Below, one piece after another: positions 7,799 to 14,551 of a stretch of 14,553 nt of DNA. The stretch covers positions 1 through 14,553 of the forward strand of contig CAAGRW010000102.1 in assembly GCA_900772775.1 (NCBI GenBank), read 5' to 3'. The position numbers and the translations under genes were made by a program. How positions within the stretch are numbered: position 1 is the first letter of the stretch; each line of letters starts with the position of its first letter. The notes beneath the pieces are model-generated. The model searched no databases, was not told the DNA's origin, and saw nothing but the letters and a program-made list of their open reading frames with translations. Source of the DNA: Candidatus Rifleibacteriota bacterium (GTDB taxonomy: Bacteria; Vulcanimicrobiota; Xenobia; Xenobiales; Xenobiaceae).

Positions 7799-8588
7799 AG
7801 CTACTTTAGTTGGCATTCGCGGTGGGGGCGATTTGGCCAGCGGTATTGCCCATCGTTTATTTAAAGCCGGCTTTCCTATTGTTATAAGTGAATTGGCTAA
7901 TCCGCGTATGGTACGGCGCAGCGTCTGTTTTGGCGAAGCCGTATGGGAAGGCAAAGTACAAATTGAAGGTGTTGAGGCTAGACTCATCCACTCTGAAGTT
8001 GAACTTCAGGGCGTACAGCAGCATCATTATATAGGTGTGGTAGTCGATCCAGAAGGACAAATTTTTGATAAATTGTCAGTACGCTTCTTAGTTGACGCTC
8101 GTATGTTGAAAAAAGAAGTAGTCGATCAGCGCAGACAAGGGCGTTTAGTTATTGGAGTAGGGCCAGGTTTTTGTGTCGACAAAAATGTTGATCTTGTTAT
8201 AGAAACCATGCGAGGTCACACTTTAGGACAAGTAATTTATCAAGGAAGTGCTCTTCCCGATACCGGAATCCCGGGAATTATTGCCGGAGAAAGCAAACGC
8301 CGTCTTCTCAAGGCACCTTGCTGTGGTATTTTTCAAGCCGAAGCTGAGCTTGGAAAGATGGTTCTTGAAGATGAAGTTGTAGGACGTGTAAATGATATTC
8401 CGGTGAAGGTGCTGTTAAGTGGCAAATTGCGAGGATTGATTCGCAGCGGTACTGAAGTTAGAGCCGGAGAAAAAATTGGCGATTGCGATCCCAGAGGAGA
8501 TAAAGTCGATATTTATACAATTTCTGATAAAGCTAGAGCTGTCGGCGGCGGAGTGTTGGAAGCGATAGTTGGAAGATTGTTTAGTTAA
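7788..8588 (+). CDS. yqeB: YqeB-family (EF2563-like) selenium-dependent molybdenum hydroxylase system protein
   Basis: YqeB proteins are conserved partners of selenium-dependent molybdenum hydroxylases. They are thought to help cofactor maturation, but no reaction is established. The 266-residue protein has a Rossmann-like N-terminal signature GIRGGGDLASGIAHRL beginning at residue 9. It also has ISELANPRMVRRSVCFGEAV, a VGPGF segment, the HTLGQVI segment with GIPGIIAGE, and a C-terminal lipoyl/barrel-like region (GKLRGLIRSGTEVRAGEKIGDCDPRG). The start at ATG 7788 overlaps mocA by 11 nt and gives the family N-terminus. The reading frame stays open 37 codons further upstream inside mocA, but that part resembles nothing. 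It is the last gene of the mocA-yqeB unit. Confidence 0.88.
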   Translation: MNYKATLVGIRGGGDLASGIAHRLFKAGFPIVISELANPRMVRRSVCFGEAVWEGKVQIEGVEARLIHSEVELQGVQQHHYIGVVVDPEGQIFDKLSVRFLVDARMLKKEVVDQRRQGRLVIGVGPGFCVDKNVDLVIETMRGHTLGQVIYQGSALPDTGIPGIIAGESKRRLLKAPCCGIFQAEAELGKMVLEDEVVGRVNDIPVKVLLSGKLRGLIRSGTEVRAGEKIGDCDPRGDKVDIYTISDKARAVGGGVLEAIVGRLFS

Positions 8589-8618
8589 TAGACTTAACCT
8601 TTTACTAAACGCCTTTTT
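8579..8618 (+). terminator. Weak candidate terminator after yqeB
   Basis: A perfect 7-bp inverted repeat, GTTTAGT (8579-8585) and ACTAAAC (8604-8610), flanks the yqeB stop and has an 18-nt loop. TTTTT follows at 8614-8618 after three other bases. The stem is AT-rich and the loop long, so it may be inefficient. Confidence 0.3.
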
Positions 8619-8682
8619 GCCTAAATATTGCAAAAAAAACTGCACAAAAGGGCAGGAACAGATATTGTAATTGAGAAAATGG

Positions 8683-8749
8683 GTTGAGCCTTTCGGGGGA
8701 AAAGTTTCGCCTTGGACAGATGTAGCTTCGGCTTTTTTTGGGCTGCAGC
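8683..8749 (+). promoter_or_regulatory. Candidate structured 5' leader of the nucleotidase gene
   Basis: Within the 204-nt gap before the nucleotidase gene, GTTGAGCC (8683-8690) can pair with GGCTGCAGC (8741-8749). This forms an 8-bp helix with one G-U pair and one bulge. The enclosed 50 nt contain a very G-rich patch (about 8695-8699) and a short AGC-TTCG-GCT tetraloop hairpin (8724-8733) that runs into six more T residues. Such a layout could be an untranslated regulatory leader or an attenuator. It does not match a riboswitch class I can recognise, and the structure was folded by eye only. A purely spurious fold remains possible. Confidence 0.3.
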
Positions 8750-8792
8750 TTTCTGATATATTGATTTTAGGACTAAGGAGTTCTTCTTTAAC

Positions 8793-10325
8793 ATGACTCG
8801 TGGTACGGCAATTCGTGCAATGATTATGGGCATGACCGTAATGGTCTTGACCGCCGGTTCTAGCTTTAACGCTGATGCCAAAACTCCCAAAAATAACAGT
8901 GCCGATCTGGAAAAAGGACGCAAGATCGTTATTGTGCACACCAACGATCTTCACGGCAATATCGAACCGGACAGTAAAAACCGTGGTGGTCTAACTCGTA
9001 TCGCTTCTTTAATAAAGAAGATCAGAACCGAAAACCCCGGCAAAGTTATTTACTTCGATTGTGGCGACGTAGCTCAAGGGACTCCGGTTTCTAATTTATT
9101 CCATGGTGAACCCATGTACAAATCCCTCAGCTATATGGCTCCTGTAGCCGGAACTTTGGGAAACCACGAATACGACTGGGGCATGGATGTTCAGAAAAAG
9201 ATGCTCAGCAATGCCAACTATCCTATCTTGGTGGCCAATGTGGTCAACAGTAAGGGCCAAAATCCTTACAAGCCGTACATGATTACCAAGATCAATGGCG
9301 TTAAGATTGGTGTTATCGGCTTAATCGCTCAGGATATCCCTGGCTTGGTGAAAAAAGGCAATACCGCCGATTTGAAATTCTTGGATCCGGCTGAAACTTG
9401 CTTGAAGTACATCCCCAAGATGTATAAAGATGGCGCCGAAATGATTGTGGCTGTCAGTCACTGCGGTGTCGATACTGACAAAATTACTGCTGAAAAAGTT
9501 CCCGCTATCGATTTAATTGTAGGCGGTCACTCTCATACCAAGCTTGACAAGGCTATCAACGTAGGCGGTCATACCTGGATCGTGCAAGCTGATCACTACG
9601 GTCGCTATTTAGGTCAGATCGAAATGCACGTAAATCCTTACAATGGCAAGATTTACGATTTCGATTATAAGTTGATCCCTGTCGATAAGAGCTGCACCAT
9701 CGAGGCCGATCCTACCGTAGCCGCTATTGCCAAAAAGTACAACGATCAAGTACGTCCTTTAATGGAAAAAGTCGTGGGTAGTCTCAAAGACGATTTGAGT
9801 ATCAGCAACGCTGAAGGACAATACGATTCTTCCTTAGGCAATGCTATTTGCGATGCTATGAGAAAAGAATCCGGAGCTGATATTGCTGTTTACAACTGGG
9901 GAGGTATTCGCCTTGAGAATGTTAGCGCTGGAGAAGTAAAGTTAGATACGCTCTTCCGCTTGCTGCCCTTTGACGATCCGGTCGTTGTTATTAAGGTTAA
10001 AGGTAAAGATTTAATCGATCTTTTCACTCAGTCCATTCGCATGACTGAAACTGGTCCTTTGCAAGCTTCCGGTGTAGAGATGGTTGCCAATGGCAATACC
10101 AAAGAAGTTATTTCTCTCAAAGTTAATGGCAAGGACGTCGATCCCGAAGCCGATTATACTGTTGCCACTACCGAGTTCCTTTCTAAGGGCGGCGACAACT
10201 ACAGTGCCTTGGGTCGCGGCGAAACTACCAAAACTATCGGCATTACCAGAGATGTCTTTGTCGATTATTTGAAGGGCTTCGACAGTATGCCCGCTCCCGC
10301 TACCGGTAGACTTATTAAAAAGTAA
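8793..10325 (+). CDS. Exported UshA-type 5'-nucleotidase / metallophosphoesterase
   Basis: This is a two-domain 5'-nucleotidase-family enzyme, predicted to be exported and to dephosphorylate extracellular or periplasmic nucleotides (5'-nucleotides, cyclic 2',3'-nucleotides or nucleotide sugars). The 510-residue protein has a signal peptide with basic n-region MTRGTAIR and a likely ADA|K cleavage after residue 29. The metallophosphatase motifs are HTNDLHGN (D52, H54), DCGD (D92), GNHE (N124, H125), SHCG (H223) and GGHSH (H246, H248). The C-terminal substrate domain has YNWGGIR, LPFDDPVV and GGDNYSALG. No LPXTG anchor or lipobox is visible, so it is probably soluble. An AAGGAG lies 12 nt before the ATG. 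It is monocistronic, with its own leader and a strong terminator. Its codons end in C more often than its neighbours', suggesting high expression. The exact substrate is unknown. Confidence 0.93.
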   Translation: MTRGTAIRAMIMGMTVMVLTAGSSFNADAKTPKNNSADLEKGRKIVIVHTNDLHGNIEPDSKNRGGLTRIASLIKKIRTENPGKVIYFDCGDVAQGTPVSNLFHGEPMYKSLSYMAPVAGTLGNHEYDWGMDVQKKMLSNANYPILVANVVNSKGQNPYKPYMITKINGVKIGVIGLIAQDIPGLVKKGNTADLKFLDPAETCLKYIPKMYKDGAEMIVAVSHCGVDTDKITAEKVPAIDLIVGGHSHTKLDKAINVGGHTWIVQADHYGRYLGQIEMHVNPYNGKIYDFDYKLIPVDKSCTIEADPTVAAIAKKYNDQVRPLMEKVVGSLKDDLSISNAEGQYDSSLGNAICDAMRKESGADIAVYNWGGIRLENVSAGEVKLDTLFRLLPFDDPVVVIKVKGKDLIDLFTQSIRMTETGPLQASGVEMVANGNTKEVISLKVNGKDVDPEADYTVATTEFLSKGGDNYSALGRGETTKTIGITRDVFVDYLKGFDSMPAPATGRLIKK

Positions 10326-10367
10326 AATAACTTCATTTTAGCTTTTAATTTGTCAGCTTAGGAAGAT

Positions 10368-10417
10368 ACGCTTCGTTTCTGTGTTCTTGATAACTTACAG
10401 AAGCGAGGCGTTTTTTT
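10368..10417 (+). terminator. Strong intrinsic terminator after the nucleotidase gene
   Basis: ACGCTTCGTTTCTGT (10368-10382) pairs along 15 bp, with two G-U pairs, with ACAGAAGCGAGGCGT (ending at 10411). The loop is about 14 nt, and a run of seven T follows (10411-10417). It lies 43 nt after the stop codon. Confidence 0.9.
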
Positions 10418-10472
10418 GTGGGCATAATTAACGATCTCAAGACTTCTAAAGTATCCAAAAAACATTTTAGAT

Positions 10473-10512
10473 AGCTTTTTACAAAAAAATATTTTGTTTT
10501 TTGCAAAAAGCT
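10473..10512. repeat. 40-bp near-palindrome abutting the tRNA promoter
   Basis: The arms at 10473-10488 and 10497-10512 match as an inverted repeat at 15 of 16 positions (outer AGCTTTTT / AAAAAGCT) around an 8-nt centre. It ends 1 nt before the -35 box of the tRNA promoter. The A- and T-tracts would suit an UP element, bent DNA or a protein binding site. It has no following T-run for the + strand, so it is not an ordinary terminator. Confidence 0.6.
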
Positions 10513-10513
10513 C

Positions 10514-10542
10514 TTGACGAAGCTAGACTATGTGTATATAAT
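10514..10542 (+). promoter_or_regulatory. Sigma70-type promoter of the tRNA operon
   Basis: TTGACG (10514-10519) and a perfect TATAAT (10537-10542) are separated by 17 nt. The A/T-rich palindrome directly upstream could act as an UP element. The stretch after the -10 box (GCACTCG) is GC-rich, as in stringently controlled stable-RNA promoters. Transcription should begin near 10549, leaving a leader of about 70 nt before the first tRNA for RNase P to remove. Confidence 0.88.
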
Positions 10543-10620
10543 GCACTCGTTCCCGAGAGATAGCGAGATAAACGCTTCGAACGAGAACGAGAGAAAACAA
10601 AATGGTAGTGAAGACTACGA

Positions 10621-10694
10621 TGCCGAATCGTCTAACGGTAGGACAGCGGACTCTGGATCCGTACGTGAGGGTTCAAATCCTTCTTCGGCAGCCA
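10621..10694 (+). tRNA. tRNA-Gln (anticodon CUG)
   Basis: The 74-nt sequence folds as a full cloverleaf. The acceptor stem is TGCCGAA with TTCGGCA (10684-10690), followed by discriminator G and an encoded CCA. The anticodon stem GCGGA/TCCGT (10646-10662) encloses loop CTCTGGA with anticodon CTG at 10653-10655. The T-arm is GAGGG-TTCAAAT-CCTTC. It reads CAG. It is the first gene of the two-tRNA operon, 7 nt before tRNA-Glu. Confidence 0.95.
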
Positions 10695-10701
10695 ACTTCA
10701 T

Positions 10702-10778
10702 GCCACGTTGGTCTAGAGGATCAGGACGTCGCCCTCTCACGGCGAAAATCGCGGGTTCGAATCCCGCACGTGGTACCA
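10702..10778 (+). tRNA. tRNA-Glu (anticodon CUC)
   Basis: The 77-nt cloverleaf has acceptor GCCACGT with ACGTGGT (10768-10774), discriminator A and an encoded CCA. The anticodon stem TCGCC/GGCGA encloses loop CTCTCAC with anticodon CTC at 10736-10738. The T-arm is GCGGG-TTCGAAT-CCCGC. It reads GAG. It is co-transcribed with tRNA-Gln and followed 4 nt later by a terminator hairpin. Confidence 0.95.
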
Positions 10779-10782
10779 TTTA

Positions 10783-10822
10783 GGGCTGGTAGCGTTTCCC
10801 CCCCCCGCGTACCGGCCCTTTT
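10783..10822 (+). terminator. First intrinsic terminator of the tRNA operon, with a C9 loop
   Basis: GGGCTGGTA (10783-10791) pairs with TACCGGCCC (10810-10818 region) with one G-U pair; GCG/CGC can extend it around a bulged G. TTTT follows. The loop contains nine consecutive C residues (10798-10806). The T-run is short, so a second terminator downstream may be needed. Confidence 0.7.
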
Positions 10823-10840
10823 CTCTATGTAGATAAAGAA

Positions 10841-10873
10841 AGCTCGATTCCGTCTGGAGTTCGGGCTTTTTTT
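10841..10873 (+). terminator. Second intrinsic terminator of the tRNA operon
   Basis: AGCTCGA (10841-10847) pairs with the TTCGGGCT end of the arm at 10860-10867 with one G-U pair. An inner TCC/GGA extends the helix past a small internal loop. Seven T residues follow (10867-10873), then more T-rich sequence. It backs up the hairpin at 10783. Confidence 0.75.
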
Positions 10874-10948
10874 ATTTTTATTTTTTTATAGATATTTCTG
10901 AGAAAATAATCTAAAGCTATTTTTTTCAGGACTAATATTTTTTGTGGC

Positions 10949-10957
10949 TGTTATAGT
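10949..10957 (+). promoter_or_regulatory. Possible extended -10 promoter of the M16 operon
   Basis: TGtTATAGT matches an extended -10 element, but no convincing -35 box lies 16-18 nt upstream. Transcription would begin near 10964, only about 7 nt before the ATG at 10971. That would give an almost leaderless mRNA, in line with the absence of a Shine-Dalgarno sequence there. Confidence 0.3.
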
Positions 10958-10970
10958 ACAATGAGCTAGT

Positions 10971-12389
10971 ATGGAAAATGTCTTAGTCTATGTCAAAAAA
11001 GCCAGACGCTTACAGTGTCTGATTTCGTTTTTTGTTTTTGTTTTAGTTTTTGCCGGTTGGGGACCGGCTTGGGCTCAACAAAAAGTCAACTATTATAGTG
11101 AAGTATTGCCTAATGGTATGCTTTTAATTTTGTCTGAAAATTATGCTTCTCCGACATGTTCACTTAATATCTTTTGTAAAGTAGGCGGTTTTGAAGAAAC
11201 GCCGGAGACTATGGGCATATCTCACTTTTTTGAACATTTGTTCTTCCGCGGTACCCCAACTTTAAACGGCTATCAATTTAAAAGGGCTATCGAAGCTTTG
11301 GGAGGACAAACCAATGCTTCTACAAGTCGCGATTTTACTCACTATTACATCAACTTACCTAGTAAAAATGCTGTTAAGGGCATGCATCTTTTGGCCGATG
11401 CCTTAAAAAATGCAGAATTAGATCAAGAATCTATCGATCAGGAACGCAAAGCTGTTCTGGAAGAATATCGTATGAACTTAGAAAGCCCTGCGCGTATCAT
11501 GAATCAACTGATCAGCGAAATGGCTTATGGCGATCATCCTTATGCCAGGCCTATTATCGGCACCGAATATACGATCAAATCTTTTAACCGCCCTGATTTT
11601 TTGAAATTTCGTGATACTTTTATCGCTCCTGAACGTACCAGCGTAGTTGTAGTTGGAGATTTTAATAGCGCAGAAATGCTCAATGTGTTGCGTGAGGAAT
11701 TTTCTTCCTTTACACGTCCTCAAAAACGCATTATCAGCAATTATGCCTCTATCAAAAAGCCGGAAAAAGAAATAGCCAATACCCAGGAAGTTAAGGCGCA
11801 GTCCAGCTTTATTATGGTTGGTTTTGTAGGGCCTTCCATTCATGATAAGCCAGATATTTACCAAGTTGACGTTATGTCTTTTTTGTTAGGTTTGGGGCGT
11901 GGCTCTTTAATACAGCGCGAATTGGTTAAGAAGGGCAAAATCCAAGATGGTGGCGTACAATTTTTAACTCAGCGTTTCCCTGGTTTAATTTCAATTTACG
12001 GCATAGGCAAAGTTGGTAACGAAGAACGTATCAAACGTGAATTATTGTCTTTAGCCGATTCTGTGTGCCAAGGTAAGTTTACAGAGCGCGATTTGCGTAG
12101 AGCTAAGGCATTTTTGCGCAGCAATTATTCTTTTTCGGAAGAAACTAATGCCGGCAAAGCTGAAAATTTGGGCTTTTATGCCTCTATCGATGATGTAAAA
12201 TTTACTAATCGCTATTTGGAAGAAATTGAAAAAGTCAGTAAAGATGAGGTAGTAGCGGCAGCTAATAAATATTTAAGCGGAGGATACTACTGCGTAAAAT
12301 TAGTTGGCCAACCTCCCAAAAAGACGAACAGCTCTAATGCCGTAAGTGAAGAAGCGGCCACTCCCGGCAATTATGCAACTGAGCACTAA
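10971..12389 (+). CDS. Secreted M16-family zinc peptidase, catalytic subunit (HxxEH present)
   Basis: This is an M16 (pitrilysin/mitochondrial processing peptidase-like) metallopeptidase, predicted to be exported. The 472-residue protein has a signal peptide: basic n-region around KKARR, hydrophobic core near 16-30, and likely cleavage AWA|QQ after residue 35. The inverted zinc motif HFFEH is at 85-89, and the downstream EE at 164-165 supplies the third ligand about 76 residues later. TNASTSRDFTHYY (114-126) is typical of the family. In the C-terminal domain, where active M16B proteins have an R...GLAY element, this protein instead has LVKKGKIQDGG. It therefore probably needs a partner. The next gene encodes an M16 protein with the missing element, 14 nt downstream. 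The ATG at 10971 lacks a clear ribosome binding site. Likely substrates are small peptides, but this is not known. Confidence 0.92.
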   Translation: MENVLVYVKKARRLQCLISFFVFVLVFAGWGPAWAQQKVNYYSEVLPNGMLLILSENYASPTCSLNIFCKVGGFEETPETMGISHFFEHLFFRGTPTLNGYQFKRAIEALGGQTNASTSRDFTHYYINLPSKNAVKGMHLLADALKNAELDQESIDQERKAVLEEYRMNLESPARIMNQLISEMAYGDHPYARPIIGTEYTIKSFNRPDFLKFRDTFIAPERTSVVVVGDFNSAEMLNVLREEFSSFTRPQKRIISNYASIKKPEKEIANTQEVKAQSSFIMVGFVGPSIHDKPDIYQVDVMSFLLGLGRGSLIQRELVKKGKIQDGGVQFLTQRFPGLISIYGIGKVGNEERIKRELLSLADSVCQGKFTERDLRRAKAFLRSNYSFSEETNAGKAENLGFYASIDDVKFTNRYLEEIEKVSKDEVVAAANKYLSGGYYCVKLVGQPPKKTNSSNAVSEEAATPGNYATEH

Positions 12390-12403
12390 AGAAAGGTGAG
12401 TCC

Positions 12404-13837
12404 ATGTTCAAAGTCTTGACAAAAATTGTTACAGGTTTCGTTCTCGCTGCTTTCCTTTCGTCGTCGGTAGTTTATGCTGATGAACTTAAGAAAAGCAATT
12501 TAAAGTTGCCTACGTTGCCTGATTATAACCGCTCTACGTCCGCTACCTATAAAATCGATAATTTTTCACTTTCTGGAACTTCAGCCGCTTCAGCTGCTAC
12601 TGCGGCAGTAAAAAAATATGTCTTACCTAACGGGTTGGTATGTTTAACTTTAGAATCTCCAAGCGAAAATTTAGTAGTGCTAGACTACTTAGTGCGTTGC
12701 GGAGTCAGTCAAGAAGGCAGCAATTTGCAAGGATACAATTTCTTGATCTTAAAAATGCTCAACAATCGTATTTCCGATGATAGTGAAGGGGACGATGTTG
12801 TAGAAATTACCGGAACGTTGGTCGATGATGGAGCTTCAGCCGATTATAGCCGTTTGAGCATCACTACTTCGCCGGTTAATTATATGTTTATGTTGCGCCG
12901 CTTATGCAAAGCTGTATCTAATCCGGATTTTTCTGAAGCTGAGTTGCAAAGGGCTCGCGAGCAAACTTTAAATCGCATGGGGGAAGGGGGCGGCACTTCC
13001 GATCAGCTCTATGATATTTTTTTAAGCTGTTTTTACAGATTGCATCCTTATAAACGTTCCCCACAAGTAGTACCAGTTATTCTAAAAAGGGCTACGGCGG
13101 CTGACGTCAGCGCTTACTTTAAAAACAACTTTACTCCGGATCGTACGGTGATAACCGCAGCTGGCCGACTTAACGGACAGAGAGTGCGTAAGGAAGTAGC
13201 TTCCGATTGCAGCGCCTTGATACCGGCTCGAGAAAAAATTTTAGAAGTTCAGTGGGAGCCACAAGCTTCCGAAAAAGAAGTTTATTTATATTCTCAGTCA
13301 GAATTGGCTTGGGTTTTGCTTGGTTATCAGGCTCCTTCTTTGCAAAGTTCTGACTATGCAGCCATGCAAGTTATTTACGGAGCCTTAGGTGCCGGGCTTA
13401 GTTCGCGCCTTTGGACTCAATTGCGCGAAAATCGGGGTCTGGCTTATGAAGTGGGAGCCAGATATCCCGAACTTTTGGGGCCTTCACATCTCTTATGTCA
13501 CGTAATTACTAAGCCCGGATCTGTTGGAGTAGCTAGACGACGCATGCTTGCCGAAATAAATAAGCTGAAGAAAGACGGTATGAGCGATCTGGAATTGGCG
13601 GAAACTAAAGAAAAGTTGCTTGGTATGTATTTATTAGAAAGAGAAAGTATGAGTGGCAGAGCTTTGCATTTAGGTATGGCTGAACTTTCCGGCGCCGGTT
13701 ACGAAAGTGATGCTCGTAAATTGCAAGAATTGCAACGTGTAACTGTATCTGATGTAAAAAGAGTAGCCAACGAATACTTGCGGGAGCCCACTTTGATAAT
13801 GGCTAGGCCCGGCGGTCGTTTCTATTTTGATTGGTAA
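12404..13837 (+). CDS. Secreted M16-family protein, non-catalytic partner (HxxEH lost)
   Basis: This is a second M16-fold protein of 477 residues, predicted to be exported: signal peptide MFKVLTKIVTGFVLAAF..., likely cleavage VYA|DE after residue 25. A low-complexity Ala/Ser/Thr stretch (about 55-70) precedes the first M16 domain (YVLPNGLVCLTLE). Where the HxxEH site should be, the aligned residues are NFLIL (112-116), so zinc binding and catalysis are lost. The C-terminal domain keeps the substrate-binding element RENRGLAYEVGARY (R344, Y348). This is the mirror image of the upstream protein, so the two are expected to form a heterodimer like alpha/beta mitochondrial processing peptidase or paired bacterial M16B proteins. 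AAAGGTGAG before the ATG is a good ribosome binding site, and the 14-nt gap indicates one operon. Confidence 0.9.
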   Translation: MFKVLTKIVTGFVLAAFLSSSVVYADELKKSNLKLPTLPDYNRSTSATYKIDNFSLSGTSAASAATAAVKKYVLPNGLVCLTLESPSENLVVLDYLVRCGVSQEGSNLQGYNFLILKMLNNRISDDSEGDDVVEITGTLVDDGASADYSRLSITTSPVNYMFMLRRLCKAVSNPDFSEAELQRAREQTLNRMGEGGGTSDQLYDIFLSCFYRLHPYKRSPQVVPVILKRATAADVSAYFKNNFTPDRTVITAAGRLNGQRVRKEVASDCSALIPAREKILEVQWEPQASEKEVYLYSQSELAWVLLGYQAPSLQSSDYAAMQVIYGALGAGLSSRLWTQLRENRGLAYEVGARYPELLGPSHLLCHVITKPGSVGVARRRMLAEINKLKKDGMSDLELAETKEKLLGMYLLERESMSGRALHLGMAELSGAGYESDARKLQELQRVTVSDVKRVANEYLREPTLIMARPGGRFYFDW

Positions 13838-13890
13838 AGAGCTTATGATTAGGCAGGGGAGCCGACTGCAATAGGCTAAATATTGGCTGT

Positions 13891-13899
13891 TGGTATACT
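13891..13899 (+). promoter_or_regulatory. Possible extended -10 promoter of plsY
   Basis: TGgTATACT is an extended -10 element in the 105-nt gap between the second M16 gene and plsY. No clear -35 box was found at the right distance. The transcript would have a leader of about 37 nt. plsY could equally be read through from the M16 operon, as no terminator was seen in the gap. Confidence 0.35.
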
Positions 13900-13942
13900 T
13901 TTTTGTAAACGACGGTTGCGGGAAAGAAATTAGAGTTAAAGT

Positions 13943-14551
13943 ATGATTTGGTTATTGATTTTATTGGCAGCTTGCTACTTGTTAGGCTCGTTCCCTTCTG
14001 GAGTTGTAGTAGCTAAACGCTTTAACGGCGCCGATCTCTCAAGTTTAGGAAGTGGTAGTATAGGCACTACCAACGCCTATCGTGTTTTGGGCTTGAAGGC
14101 CGCGCTAATTGTATTAGTATTAGATGTTTTGAAGGGCTTTTTGGCAGTATGTCTGTCGTATTTTGTTTTTGTGCCCGATTTTATGCATCCTCTTGTTAAA
14201 TTATTGTTCGGCTTAGCAGCTGTCGCAGGTCACAATTGGTCAATATTTTTGAAATTTAAAGGCGGCAAAGGCGTCGCTACAACATGTGGAGTCTTTTTAG
14301 CTTTAACTCCTCAAGCTATAGGTATAGCGGCACTCCTGTGGTTGGGAGTAGCCCTTTTAACTCGCTGGGCTTCAGCCGCTTCGCTTTCGGCAGCTTTTGC
14401 TTTTCCTTGCATAGCTTATGTTTATGGAGCTTCGGCTTTTGAAATAGCTTTTGCCATAATCAGCGCCGCTATTGTCATATTTCAGCACCGGCATAATATC
14501 GAACGTCTTTTGGCTGGACAAGAAGAACATATCAACATTAGGTTTTTTTAG
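13943..14551 (+). CDS. plsY: PlsY, acyl-phosphate:glycerol-3-phosphate acyltransferase
   Basis: PlsY is the integral inner-membrane enzyme that transfers an acyl chain from acyl-phosphate to glycerol-3-phosphate, giving lysophosphatidate, the first step of phospholipid synthesis in most bacteria. The 202-residue protein is complete and of normal length. It has a hydrophobic N-terminal helix leading into GSFPSG (15-20), the catalytic loop SLGSGSIGTTNAYR (34-47), GHNWS (96-100) with KFKGGKGVAT (104-113), and the C-terminal HRHNIERLLAGQE loop. About five membrane segments are visible. It stands apart from the M16 pair by 105 nt and ends 2 nt before the window edge. Its function is unrelated to its upstream neighbours; plsY is commonly found in such mixed housekeeping runs. 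Confidence 0.96.
   Translation: MIWLLILLAACYLLGSFPSGVVVAKRFNGADLSSLGSGSIGTTNAYRVLGLKAALIVLVLDVLKGFLAVCLSYFVFVPDFMHPLVKLLFGLAAVAGHNWSIFLKFKGGKGVATTCGVFLALTPQAIGIAALLWLGVALLTRWASAASLSAAFAFPCIAYVYGASAFEIAFAIISAAIVIFQHRHNIERLLAGQEEHINIRFF

Noticed and set aside
8415..8954. Antisense open frame of 179 codons across the yqeB/nucleotidase gap
   Set aside because: Its ends overlap two solid genes on the other strand. Its composition is low-complexity, with no family resemblance. It is probably open by chance across the leader.
10514..10832. Forward open frames across the tRNA operon
   Set aside because: They run through a promoter, two clear tRNAs and a terminator, so they are not proteins.
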